Both the position numbers and the translations under genes were made by a program. A stretch of 22,433 nt of DNA from Acidimicrobiaceae bacterium (GTDB lineage: Bacteria > Actinomycetota > Acidimicrobiia > Acidimicrobiales > Acidimicrobiaceae), in NCBI GenBank assembly GCA_013044415.1, contig JABEUO010000115.1, forward strand, positions 1 to 22,433, given 5' to 3'. The notes under the pieces are model-generated. The model had not been told where the DNA came from. It saw nothing but the letters and a program-made list of their open reading frames with translations, and did no database searches. Shown one piece after another: positions 15,520-22,433 of the stretch; within the stretch, counting starts at the first letter, position 1; each line of letters begins with the position of its first letter.

Positions 15520-16821
15520 ATGTCTTCTGACGACCTGTTGAGGCGGCATAAGGCCGTAATGCCTAAGTGGATTGCGTTGTATTATAACGAACCCATCGAA
15601 TTGGTGTCGGGTTCTGGGAGATACGTAACTGCTTCGGATGGGCGGACCTATCTGGATTTTTTTGGAGGAATCCTGACCACCATGACGGGATATGCAGTTC
15701 CTGAGGTGGTCGAGGCGATTCAGAAACAAGCCGCCAAGATGATCCATTCATCGACCCTCTATCTGATTTCGCCTATGGTCGAACTCGCCGAGAAGATTTC
15801 ATCCTTGTCGGGAATTGAGGATGCCAAGGTATTTTTCACGACTTCGGGCACGGAGGCTAATGATGCAGCGCTCCTACTCGCTAGCGGGTTCAGGCGATCG
15901 AATCAAATATTGGCCATAAGGAACAGCTACCATGGAAGGTCTTTTTCTTCCCTTGCGGTGACGGGCAACAGTGGTTATTCTCCTACTTCATTCAGCCCGC
16001 TTAACGTCACATACCTCCAAGGAGGGTCGAGACTACGTGGACCTTTAGCGGGTCTATCAGACTCTGAATACCTCCAGAGGGGCCTTTGGGATCTCGAGGA
16101 TGTTCTCCAAACCTGCACCTCTGGCGACGTGGCGGCGCTGATCGCAGAACCGATCCAAGGCGTGGGTGGTTTTTCAATGCCTCCCGACGGATATTTCGGT
16201 GCTCTGAAAGAGGTGTTGGATAAGCGGGGGATCTTATACATTTCCGATGAAGTGCAAACCGGCTGGGGGCGAACTGGCCAGCATTTCTGGGGATATCAGG
16301 CTCACAACCTGACACCTGACTTGATTACCTTTGCCAAGGGGATAGGCAATGGTATGGCACTAGCCGGTGTAATAGCTAGGCCGGAGATCATGGATTCACT
16401 CGCTGCGTCCTCGATTTCAACATTTGGTGGTACTGCGTTGGCTACAGCCGCAGGTAACGCAAATCTCGACTATCTGCTTTCAAATGATTTGCAAGCCAAT
16501 GCAGTCAAGACAGGAAAAATAATCTTTGATCGTATAAAAGGACTCGTAGGGGAGGTGCCTATCGTGGCCGACGTCAGGGGCAAAGGTCTAATGATCGGCG
16601 TAGAGATCTGTGAGCCAGGAAGTGTCGTGCCTTCCGCACCTCTCGCTTCAGCGGTTTCCGAGGAGGCTAAGTCAAAGGGCTTGCTGGTGGGCAAGGGAGG
16701 ACTGCTGGGTAATGTGCTTCGAATCGCACCACCACTTTCGATCACGGAAGAAGAGGCTGTCGATGGTGCCGAGATCCTCGCTTTAGCAATTACCGAGGCG
16801 TCGAAGGCCGCCGCAAGCTGA
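15520..16821 (+). CDS. Class III aminotransferase, probable beta-alanine/3-aminoisobutyrate (AGXT2-like) type
   Basis: A 433-residue PLP enzyme of the omega-aminotransferase family. Landmarks are FFTTSGTEANDAA (TSGTEAN 108–114, phosphate cup), NSYHGR (135–140), D243 in ISDEVQTGWGR binding the pyridine nitrogen, and the Schiff-base lysine K273 in FAKGIGNG. The N-terminal segment IALYYNEPIELVSGSGRYV is typical of AGXT2-like and related beta-amino acid transaminases rather than ornithine enzymes. The ATG at 15520 follows a strong GGGGGAGA. The next gene is a CoA-acylating semialdehyde dehydrogenase. The pair therefore points to deamination of beta-alanine or 3-aminoisobutyrate to a semialdehyde that is then oxidised. 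GABA remains possible, but a succinate-semialdehyde dehydrogenase would then be expected. Control by the divergent MocR protein is likely. Confidence 0.88.
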   Translation: MSSDDLLRRHKAVMPKWIALYYNEPIELVSGSGRYVTASDGRTYLDFFGGILTTMTGYAVPEVVEAIQKQAAKMIHSSTLYLISPMVELAEKISSLSGIEDAKVFFTTSGTEANDAALLLASGFRRSNQILAIRNSYHGRSFSSLAVTGNSGYSPTSFSPLNVTYLQGGSRLRGPLAGLSDSEYLQRGLWDLEDVLQTCTSGDVAALIAEPIQGVGGFSMPPDGYFGALKEVLDKRGILYISDEVQTGWGRTGQHFWGYQAHNLTPDLITFAKGIGNGMALAGVIARPEIMDSLAASSISTFGGTALATAAGNANLDYLLSNDLQANAVKTGKIIFDRIKGLVGEVPIVADVRGKGLMIGVEICEPGSVVPSAPLASAVSEEAKSKGLLVGKGGLLGNVLRIAPPLSITEEEAVDGAEILALAITEASKAAAS

Positions 16822-16830
16822 TCACTCGTC

Positions 16831-16867
16831 GTGCCTGTCTCCCTCAAAAGAAAGGGTAAACAGGCAC
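16831..16867 (+). other. Intercistronic hairpin between aminotransferase and dehydrogenase genes
   Basis: GTGCCTGT (16831–16838) pairs perfectly with ACAGGCAC (16860–16867). Inside, CCCT (16841–16844) can pair with AGGG (16853–16856), making a long stem with a small interior loop. No T-run follows (TAGCTCATG), so it is not a standard terminator. It may tune the ratio of the two products by processing, stabilisation or partial attenuation. Confidence 0.5.
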
Positions 16868-16936
16868 TAGCTCATGTCGAGATAGATGGTTATTTCGGCA
16901 ATTGAATTGGCATACTTATTCAAGGCAGGGAAATAG

Positions 16937-18439
16937 ATGGCTTTAGAAACAGTTTCGCATTTTATAGACAATAAGGCGGTACCCTCAAGGTCCAACCGAA
17001 CCTCGGAGGTGTTCAATCCCGCTACAGGTGAGGTGACAAAGCTGGTTGGCTTGGCTGACGCAGCCGAAGTCGACGAGGCCGTAACGTCGTCGACTGCGGC
17101 CTTCGAGTCCTGGAGCGATGCCTCGTTGGCACAACGCACAAGGGTACTTTTTAATTTTCGCGAAATCCTTGAGCAACGAGCAAAGGACGTGGCAAAACTG
17201 ATCACCGCCGAACATGGCAAGGTACTTTCCGATGCACTGGGTGAGGTGAAGAGGGGACAAGAGGTACTCGAGTTTGCTTGTGGCATATCTCAACTTCTCA
17301 AGGGATCGCTTTCTGACCAAGTCTCTAAGGACGTTGATACTTATTCGATACGCCAGCCGCTTGGGGTGGTTGCGGGTATTACTCCATTCAACTTTCCAGC
17401 AATGGTCCCGATGTGGATGTTCCCAATCGCGATTGCCGCGGGTAACACATTTATACTCAAGCCGTCGGAGAAAGATCCGTCGTCGTCTTTCCTGCTCGCC
17501 GAGATGTTCCAGGAGGCCGGTCTTCCAGAGGGCGTTTTCAACATAGTTCAAGGTGACAAGGTCGCCGTCGATGCTATTCTGGGCCACCCAAAGATAAAGG
17601 CCGTGAGTTTTGTGGGTTCAACTCCGATCGCCAGATACATCTACGAAAGGGCCGCAGCGGAGAAGAAGCGGGTACAGGCCCTTGGTGGGGCGAAAAACCA
17701 TATGGTCGTCTTGCCAGACGCAGACGTAGATGGCGCAGCAACCGCCGCGGTATCGGCTGCATACGGGTCGGCGGGCGAGAGGTGTATGGCAATTTCGGTG
17801 GTAGTCGCAGTAGGCGGAGTGGCAGACGAACTAGTGGCTGCGATCCAAACTAAAATGGCCGCGCTTAAGATCGGACCTGGGGACCAGATTTCCTCGGAGA
17901 TGGGTCCACTGGTGACTCGGGCCCACCGTGACCGGGTAGCGGGTTACATTGACTCTGCCATGAGTCAAGGAGCAAAGGTAATTACCGACGGGAGAAGCCA
18001 TGCCCTCTACTCAGCCGAAAACGGTGGATTCTTTCTGGGTGCTTCGCTGGTCGACGAAGTTCGTCCCGACATGGACGTCTATAGGGACGAGATCTTTGGA
18101 CCGGTGCTGTCGGTGGTCAGGGTTGAAGACTTCGAACAGGCGATTGAATTGGTAAATGCAAACCCATACGCTAACGGTGCGGCAATTTTCACAAGAGACG
18201 GAGGTGCCGCAAGGCGCTTCCAGAGGTCTATTGATGCAGGCATGGTCGGGATTAACGTCCCGATTCCCGTCCCGGTAGCGTATTACTCTTTTGGAGGAGC
18301 GAAGGATTCACTCTTTGGTGATACTCACGTCCACGGGGAGGATGGAGTTCGTTTCTATACCAAGCTAAAGGCGGTGACATCTCGATGGCCGCAGGAACAT
18401 CGAGAAGGCGTAGACTTCGGTTTCCCTCAAAACCGCTAG
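16937..18439 (+). CDS. mmsA: CoA-acylating (methyl)malonate-semialdehyde dehydrogenase
   Basis: A 500-residue member of the aldehyde dehydrogenase superfamily that converts methylmalonate or malonate semialdehyde with NAD and CoA to propionyl-CoA or acetyl-CoA plus CO2. Family-specific blocks are GVVAGITPFNFPAMVPMWM (143–161), ILKPSEKDP, SFVGSTPIARYIYERA, and the nucleophile C283 in AGERCMAIS. At the place of the general-base glutamate of hydrolytic ALDHs, the sequence reads ALGGAKNH (248–255). Absence of that glutamate is characteristic of the CoA-dependent MMSDH group. The ATG at 16937 is preceded by CAGGGAAA. With the upstream aminotransferase it forms a short catabolic operon for valine- or pyrimidine-derived beta-amino acids (inference). 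Confidence 0.93.
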   Translation: MALETVSHFIDNKAVPSRSNRTSEVFNPATGEVTKLVGLADAAEVDEAVTSSTAAFESWSDASLAQRTRVLFNFREILEQRAKDVAKLITAEHGKVLSDALGEVKRGQEVLEFACGISQLLKGSLSDQVSKDVDTYSIRQPLGVVAGITPFNFPAMVPMWMFPIAIAAGNTFILKPSEKDPSSSFLLAEMFQEAGLPEGVFNIVQGDKVAVDAILGHPKIKAVSFVGSTPIARYIYERAAAEKKRVQALGGAKNHMVVLPDADVDGAATAAVSAAYGSAGERCMAISVVVAVGGVADELVAAIQTKMAALKIGPGDQISSEMGPLVTRAHRDRVAGYIDSAMSQGAKVITDGRSHALYSAENGGFFLGASLVDEVRPDMDVYRDEIFGPVLSVVRVEDFEQAIELVNANPYANGAAIFTRDGGAARRFQRSIDAGMVGINVPIPVPVAYYSFGGAKDSLFGDTHVHGEDGVRFYTKLKAVTSRWPQEHREGVDFGFPQNR

Positions 18440-18456
18440 TCCCTTACCTTTCGAAC

Positions 18457-18556
18457 TAGTCTGTATCCCCGTTCATAAATAGCCTTTATCATAGGTAGCC
18501 TTTTCATAAATGCCTATTTTGTGAAGGGACCCTTTATCAACAGGGGATACAGGCTA
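18457..18556. mobile_element. MITE-like inverted-repeat element in the queA leader
   Basis: TAGTCTGTATCCCC (18457–18470) and GGGGATACAGGCTA (18543–18556) are inverted repeats matching at 13 of 14 positions, separated by 72 nt. The outermost bases are TA on both sides, as expected for a TA target duplication of IS630/Tc1-type elements; the element proper would then be 18459–18554 (96 bp). The interior is AT-rich. It has direct repeats TTCATAAAT (18472–18480, 18503–18511) and TAGCCTTT (18480–18487, 18496–18503), an AAATAG/CTATTT stem (18477–18482 with 18514–18519) and the palindrome AAGGGACCCTT (18524–18534). It could instead be a structured mRNA leader. Confidence 0.45.
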
Positions 18557-18577
18557 ACGCGCCTAAAGGAGGGTGGA

Positions 18578-19600
18578 TTGGCAGAAGGAAGTAGGCTTTC
18601 TCAGGGAGACCTTGGCGCATACGACTACTCGCTACCAAAGGAACGAATCGCCCAACACCCCCTTGAGCAGCGAAGCTCGGCTCGTCTTCTCGATGCTCGG
18701 CACGGTCCCAAAGCCATAGTTAACCGCCTGGTTAGTGACCTCCCCGATGTTTTGCTTCCCGGTGACGTCGTGGTGGTGAATGAATCAAAGGTCATTCCCG
18801 CCAGGCTAAGGCTGAGGAGGAAGTCAGGGGGAAGTTGCGAGGTACTGCTGATAGAGGGTGATGGTGAAGGGAATTTTAAGGCACTTATCCGTCCGAGCAA
18901 GCGGATAAAAGGCGGCGAGGTGCTGGTCGTTGACGAGAGCCCGGTACTTGAAGTCCGCTCCGAGGACAGTTCTGGCCTTCGGTTGGTTCGAATAGTAGAC
19001 GCAGAGCTTGCCAAGCGACTCGGCGAAATCCCCCTTCCACCCTACATTGAGGCCGAACTTTCAGATCCTGAGCGTTATCAAACCGTGTTCGCAGCTAGGG
19101 AGGGCTCGGTTGCGGCTCCAACTGCCGGACTCCACTTTGACCAAGCCACAATCTCGGCTATCGAGGCCAAAGGAATTGAGATCGTAAAGATCGACCTTGC
19201 CGTCGGACTGGGTACCTTCTTGCCGATCAAGTCAGAAAATCTGTCTGACCACAAAATGCACGAAGAGGCGTATGACATACCCGTTGAGTCTTGGCTAAAG
19301 ATTACCCAAGCAAAACGCGTACTGGCCGTGGGCACCACTGTATTGCGGGCCCTCGAATCGGCGAAACTGACCGGCGAGCTATCGGGACGGACGGACCTCT
19401 TTGTTCGAGAGGGATTTAGATTTCAAGTAGTAGACATATTGATGACAAACTTTCATGTGCCAAGATCGACCCTTGTTGTGCTGATTTCAGCATTTTATGG
19501 TCCCGCCTGGAGGGAAGTGTACGAGTACGCATTGCAAAATGGGTACCGTTTCCTCTCCTTTGGTGATGCAATGCTGCTGTCCAAGGGGGCGGGTGGGTGA
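18578..19600 (+). CDS. queA: S-adenosylmethionine:tRNA ribosyltransferase-isomerase QueA
   Basis: A 340-residue enzyme that converts preQ1 in tRNA to epoxyqueuosine using the ribosyl group of SAM. Family blocks are YDYSLPKERIAQHPLEQRSSARLL near the N-terminus (seen in pieces), VVNESKVIPARLR, PPYI, the segment EGSVAAPTAGLHF, DLAVGLGTFLPI and TNFHVPRSTLVVLISAF. The TTG start at 18578 is preferred because AAAGGAGGG (18565–18573) lies just upstream and the resulting length is normal. A longer frame opens with GTG at 18521, but that start lies inside the inverted-repeat element and adds 19 residues not typical of QueA. The stop overlaps the tgt start by 4 nt (GTGA), so the two are coupled. Confidence 0.93.
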   Translation: MAEGSRLSQGDLGAYDYSLPKERIAQHPLEQRSSARLLDARHGPKAIVNRLVSDLPDVLLPGDVVVVNESKVIPARLRLRRKSGGSCEVLLIEGDGEGNFKALIRPSKRIKGGEVLVVDESPVLEVRSEDSSGLRLVRIVDAELAKRLGEIPLPPYIEAELSDPERYQTVFAAREGSVAAPTAGLHFDQATISAIEAKGIEIVKIDLAVGLGTFLPIKSENLSDHKMHEEAYDIPVESWLKITQAKRVLAVGTTVLRALESAKLTGELSGRTDLFVREGFRFQVVDILMTNFHVPRSTLVVLISAFYGPAWREVYEYALQNGYRFLSFGDAMLLSKGAGG

Positions 19601-20700
19601 GGCAGTTTTCCTTGCAAATTCTAGCAAACGATAAGCTCGCAAGGATGGGAGTACTAACCACACCCCATGGGAACGTCGAAACGCCCTTCTTCATGCCCGT
19701 TGGTACGAGGGGAATGGTTCGGCTTACCCCCCCGTGGGTCGTTGCCGAGGCCGGTTTCGACGTCTTGCTGTCAAATACGTATCATCTAATGCTTCGGCCT
19801 GGCGCAGATGTAGTTAAAAAGGTCGGTGGGTTACATCGTTTTGCTGGGTGGGACGGAGCGATGCTTACTGACTCCGGTGGCTTCCAGGTCATGAGCTTAG
19901 ATGCCAAGTTTGAAAGTTCAGGGGTTACTTTTAAGTCTGTTTATGACGGCTCATTTCATAAGTTGACTCCAGAATTGGCAGTCGAAGTGCAGGAATCACT
20001 GGGGGCGGACATCGCAATGGTGTTGGACGTCTGCACGATGCTCCCTAATGATAGAGAGAGACTAGCCAAAGCGCTCGAACTCACCATCGAGTGGGCAAGG
20101 CGGGCACGTAATTCCAAGTCGAGGTGTGACCAAGCCCTATTCGGGATCGTTCAAGGAGGTACAGAGGTCGACCTGCGAATAGCTTCCTCTCAAGCGACGG
20201 TGGAGATAGGTTTTGACGGCTATGCGATAGGTGGTTTGGCCGTAGGAGAAGATAGGGACACGACGGTGGGAATCGTCGAATTGGTGACCCAGTACCTGCC
20301 TCCGCAGAGCCCGCGCTATCTAATGGGAGTCGGAGACCCCTACACCATTGTCGAGGGGGTCGCCCGTGGCGTTGATATGTTTGACTGTGTCTCACCTACG
20401 AGGCTTGCACGGCACGGCACGGCACTCGCTATGGATGGAAAGGTTCATTTAAGGAGGAGGGAGAACCTATTTCTGGACGCTCCCATTGAACGGGACTGTC
20501 CCTGTCCAACGTGTCAGAGATTACCGCGATCGTTAATTTCGCACCTCTTGCGGGTCGATCCATCCTCGGCAGGCGCTGCCCTGGCGGTACATAACCTTTG
20601 GTTTATGTCACGACTGATGGCCAAGATCAGAGTCGCTATCACCGAGGGAGCTTTCGATGACCTTAGGGCTGAGATCAGGTCGATTTGGCGCAATACTTGA
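19597..20700 (+). CDS. tgt: tRNA-guanine transglycosylase (bacterial TGT)
   Basis: A 367-residue enzyme that exchanges guanine-34 of GUN-anticodon tRNAs for preQ1. The general acid/base D92 lies in AMLTDSGGFQVMSL. The nucleophile aspartate lies in GVDMFDC at 258–264, the substrate-pocket block is IGGLAVGE, and the guanine-recognition loop is LFGIVQGG. The zinc site is C301-x-C303-xx-C306 with H332 in AVHNL. The motif after the nucleophile reads CVSPTRLARHGTAL where most bacterial enzymes have CVLPTRNARNG, a modest variation. Start GTG 19597 overlaps the queA stop. It acts directly before QueA in the pathway, and yajC–secD follow on the same strand. Confidence 0.95.
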   Translation: MRQFSLQILANDKLARMGVLTTPHGNVETPFFMPVGTRGMVRLTPPWVVAEAGFDVLLSNTYHLMLRPGADVVKKVGGLHRFAGWDGAMLTDSGGFQVMSLDAKFESSGVTFKSVYDGSFHKLTPELAVEVQESLGADIAMVLDVCTMLPNDRERLAKALELTIEWARRARNSKSRCDQALFGIVQGGTEVDLRIASSQATVEIGFDGYAIGGLAVGEDRDTTVGIVELVTQYLPPQSPRYLMGVGDPYTIVEGVARGVDMFDCVSPTRLARHGTALAMDGKVHLRRRENLFLDAPIERDCPCPTCQRLPRSLISHLLRVDPSSAGAALAVHNLWFMSRLMAKIRVAITEGAFDDLRAEIRSIWRNT

Positions 20701-20786
20701 TTAGCGCTGAGTGATTCTTGGTTACGCGGGGAGATTTGGTGCTTTGTTGGTAAGCTACTCTGTTGTTCTTTACGGAGGGTCGCGCG

Positions 20787-21206
20787 TTGACGTCATTGTT
20801 GCCACTATTGGTTCTCTTTCTAATTATGTACATGCTGATTCTGCGTCCACAGCAGCAGAAGGCGAAAAAGCAGAGGTTGGCACAGAGTCAAATAGGTGAT
20901 GGCGATCACGTAATGTCCGCCGGTGGTATCTATGGGAGGGTAACTCAGGTAGTCGCCGACAAGGTGTGGGTGGAAATAGCCCCGGATATAGAAGTGATAT
21001 TCGCTAGAACTTCGCTCAACAGGCTTAGTACCGACCCATTATCTGGGGGCTTTGCCGATTCTGATGATGATAGCGCAGATCAGGACGATTATAACTCTGG
21101 AAGTTCAGTTCCTGACGACCTGAGCAGCTTGGACCTCGACGAAAAGCAGATTGACCCTAAAGATGGTGATGAGGATCAGCCCGGCGACGGAAAGCGAAAT
21201 AGTTAG
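20787..21206 (+). CDS. yajC: Preprotein translocase subunit YajC, with acidic C-terminal tail
   Basis: A 139-residue membrane protein of the SecDF–YajC complex. An N-terminal membrane helix (LTSLLPLLVLFLIMYMLIL) is followed by the hallmark RPQQQKAKKQ and the small beta-domain with IGDGDHVMSAGGIYGRVTQV. The TTG start at 20787 has GGAGGG at 20774–20779 and a 7-nt spacer; a TTG at 20763 would add eight polar residues ahead of the helix and lacks such a site. The last 50 or so residues are strikingly acidic and disordered (DSDDDSADQDDY and following), ending in a short basic tip. That tail is longer than in most YajC proteins. It lies between tgt and secD, the usual order. Confidence 0.93.
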   Translation: MTSLLPLLVLFLIMYMLILRPQQQKAKKQRLAQSQIGDGDHVMSAGGIYGRVTQVVADKVWVEIAPDIEVIFARTSLNRLSTDPLSGGFADSDDDSADQDDYNSGSSVPDDLSSLDLDEKQIDPKDGDEDQPGDGKRNS

Positions 21207-21255
21207 TTGTCGAGTCGATTTTCCAGTCGGTGGATTTTGAGGAGTTACCGCTAAG

Positions 21256-22433
21256 TTGCGCAGATCCTATCTGTTGTTTTCAGTCATAGCTTCAGTCGTG
21301 GTCTCGCTAGGGGCATTTGCGGCAGTTTTAGTCCTGGGATATAAGCCCGTATTGGGGCTCGATCTGCAAGGTGGGGCATCGGTCGTCTACAAACCGGTCA
21401 AGCCGGTCAGCCAAGCGGTGCTAAACCAGACTATCTCCATTATTAGGAACCGAGTGGATGGCCTGGGTGTTGCTCAACCGAACATCTCCTCCCAGGGACA
21501 GAATATCGTCGTCCAGTTACCGGGAATTAAAAATCCCAATAGTGCCTTGGCACTTATCGGACAAACGGCCCAGCTCGAGTTCAGAACGGTCTTGTGCGCT
21601 ATACCGGCTTACACTCCCCCTCCAAAGTCGATCAAGAAGAGTTCGATTCCCGCTGCGGCATGTCCCACCACACAGGCTCAGTCGAACTTAATGGCCTATG
21701 CGCCAACAACTAGTCAAAGCGCAAATCACCCAAGCGCAAATGTGATACTCCCTCAGCAAGGAACGACGGGCCCGCGATTCGTACTCGGGCCTTCCCAAGC
21801 CAGTGGAAACATTCTTAAGACTGCCTATGCCGGAGTGGATTCGAGTGGCAACTGGGTAGTCGACTTCACCTTGACCTCGTCTGGTTCTCCGATCTTTGAC
21901 AAGATAGCTGCCGCAAACTACCAAAAAGATGTCGCAATCGTTCTAGACGACGTAGTCGAGTCGGCGCCGCAGATTAATTCAAAATCCTTCGGTGGCACGG
22001 GGCAGATTAGAGGAAACTTCACACAGACCCAGGCGAATAACCTCGCCCTCGTCCTACGGTATGGAGCGCTTCCCGTGCAGCTCCAACAGCAGACGGTTCA
22101 GACGGTGTCGGCGACTCTGGGAAAGGCCTCACTTAAAGCCGGAGTCCTCGCCGGCATCGGCGGACTTTTGCTCGTAATGATCTATGCGATCATCTACTAT
22201 CGGGCACTTGGCCTGGTGGTCTTTTTGGGTCTTGGAACAACCGCAGCGATGCTTTGGGGGATCGTATCTTATTTGGGCCACTCGACCGGTCTTACGCTGG
22301 ATCTTTCGGGGGTAACGGGGTTGATCGTCTCCATAGGTGTCACGGTCGACTCCTATATCGTCTTCTTCGAGAGACTCAAAGATGAGGTAAGGGCGGGAAG
22401 ACCTATTAGATCCTCGGTTGAAAAAGGCTTCAC
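21256..22433 (+). CDS. secD: Protein translocase subunit SecD (partial, runs off the right edge)
   Basis: The first 392 codons of SecD, an RND-superfamily membrane protein that uses the proton gradient to aid late steps of Sec export. Residues about 5–27 form the first membrane helix. The periplasmic domain follows with GLDLQGGASVVY, IISIIRNRVDGLGVAQP-like P1 blocks, and ALIGQTAQLEFRTV. The later block VDFTLTSSG…IVLDDVVESAPQIN and LRYGALPV precedes the membrane domain with GVTVDSYIVFFERLKDE, the conserved SecD helix-4 motif in the form seen in actinobacteria. The TTG start at 21256 is the first possible in frame after a stop; GAGGAG lies 11 nt upstream, a long spacer. The gene continues past 22433, and secF would be expected next. 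Confidence 0.95.
   Translation, partial: MRRSYLLFSVIASVVVSLGAFAAVLVLGYKPVLGLDLQGGASVVYKPVKPVSQAVLNQTISIIRNRVDGLGVAQPNISSQGQNIVVQLPGIKNPNSALALIGQTAQLEFRTVLCAIPAYTPPPKSIKKSSIPAAACPTTQAQSNLMAYAPTTSQSANHPSANVILPQQGTTGPRFVLGPSQASGNILKTAYAGVDSSGNWVVDFTLTSSGSPIFDKIAAANYQKDVAIVLDDVVESAPQINSKSFGGTGQIRGNFTQTQANNLALVLRYGALPVQLQQQTVQTVSATLGKASLKAGVLAGIGGLLLVMIYAIIYYRALGLVVFLGLGTTAAMLWGIVSYLGHSTGLTLDLSGVTGLIVSIGVTVDSYIVFFERLKDEVRAGRPIRSSVEKGF

Noticed and set aside
16985..17587. 200-codon reverse-strand frame inside mmsA
   Set aside because: It lies wholly opposite a clear aldehyde dehydrogenase gene and has no protein-family features. Similar long shadows occur opposite yebC (10742–11275) and ruvC/ruvA (12040–12555).
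18457..18577. preQ1 riboswitch in the queA leader
   Set aside because: The compact preQ1 pseudoknot pattern (short G/C stem with an A-rich tail over the ribosome site) is not seen. The dominant feature is a long-range 14-bp inverted repeat.

Overview
This is a stretch of actinobacterial chromosome, most likely from the class Acidimicrobiia or a near relative. That placement is an inference. It rests on mid-range base composition, frequent TTG and GTG starts behind strong Shine-Dalgarno sites, and conserved actinobacterial gene orders: HIT–pgsA–acyltransferase–pimA, then pdxS–pdxT–yebC–ruvC–ruvA–ruvB, then queA–tgt–yajC–secD. No tRNA, rRNA or CRISPR array was seen.

Layout. (1) 1–7413 is a phosphatidylinositol mannoside (PIM) region. 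It holds the end of a HIT protein, a reverse-strand EF-G-like GTPase lacking the catalytic histidine, the phosphatidylinositol phosphate synthase PgsA, a PatA-like acyltransferase, the mannosyltransferase PimA and an M48-like membrane protein that has lost its zinc site. PimA is separated from the acyltransferase by about 1.2 kb of decayed DNA containing a recognisable relic of a TnpB (IS200/IS605-type) gene. (2) 7482–8534 is a DUF3048 lipoprotein. (3) 8535–13933 begins with a structured non-coding leader and continues with pdxS–pdxT (pyridoxal phosphate synthesis), a YebC-family protein, a peroxiredoxin and the ruvC–ruvA–ruvB Holliday-junction genes, joined by 4-nt overlaps. (4) 13965–18439 is a catabolic module: a reverse-strand MocR-type regulator diverging from a class III aminotransferase and a CoA-acylating (methyl)malonate-semialdehyde dehydrogenase. 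The divergent promoter region carries three 12-bp direct repeats that look like the regulator's operator. (5) 18440–22433 is queA–tgt (queuosine in tRNA) followed by yajC–secD (protein export). A 96–100 bp MITE-like inverted-repeat element lies in the queA leader.

How the parts fit. PgsA, the acyltransferase and PimA form the early PIM pathway at the cytoplasmic face of the membrane. PdxST makes the PLP used by the neighbouring aminotransferase and the MocR regulator. The aminotransferase and dehydrogenase would turn a beta-amino acid (beta-alanine or 3-aminoisobutyrate) into acetyl-CoA or propionyl-CoA.

Most of the window is conserved housekeeping DNA. No clearly new multi-gene system was found. 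The items most worth a second look are the TnpB relic inside the PIM operon, the protease-dead M48 protein, the MITE-like element before queA, the tandem-repeat operator, and the structured pdxS leader.
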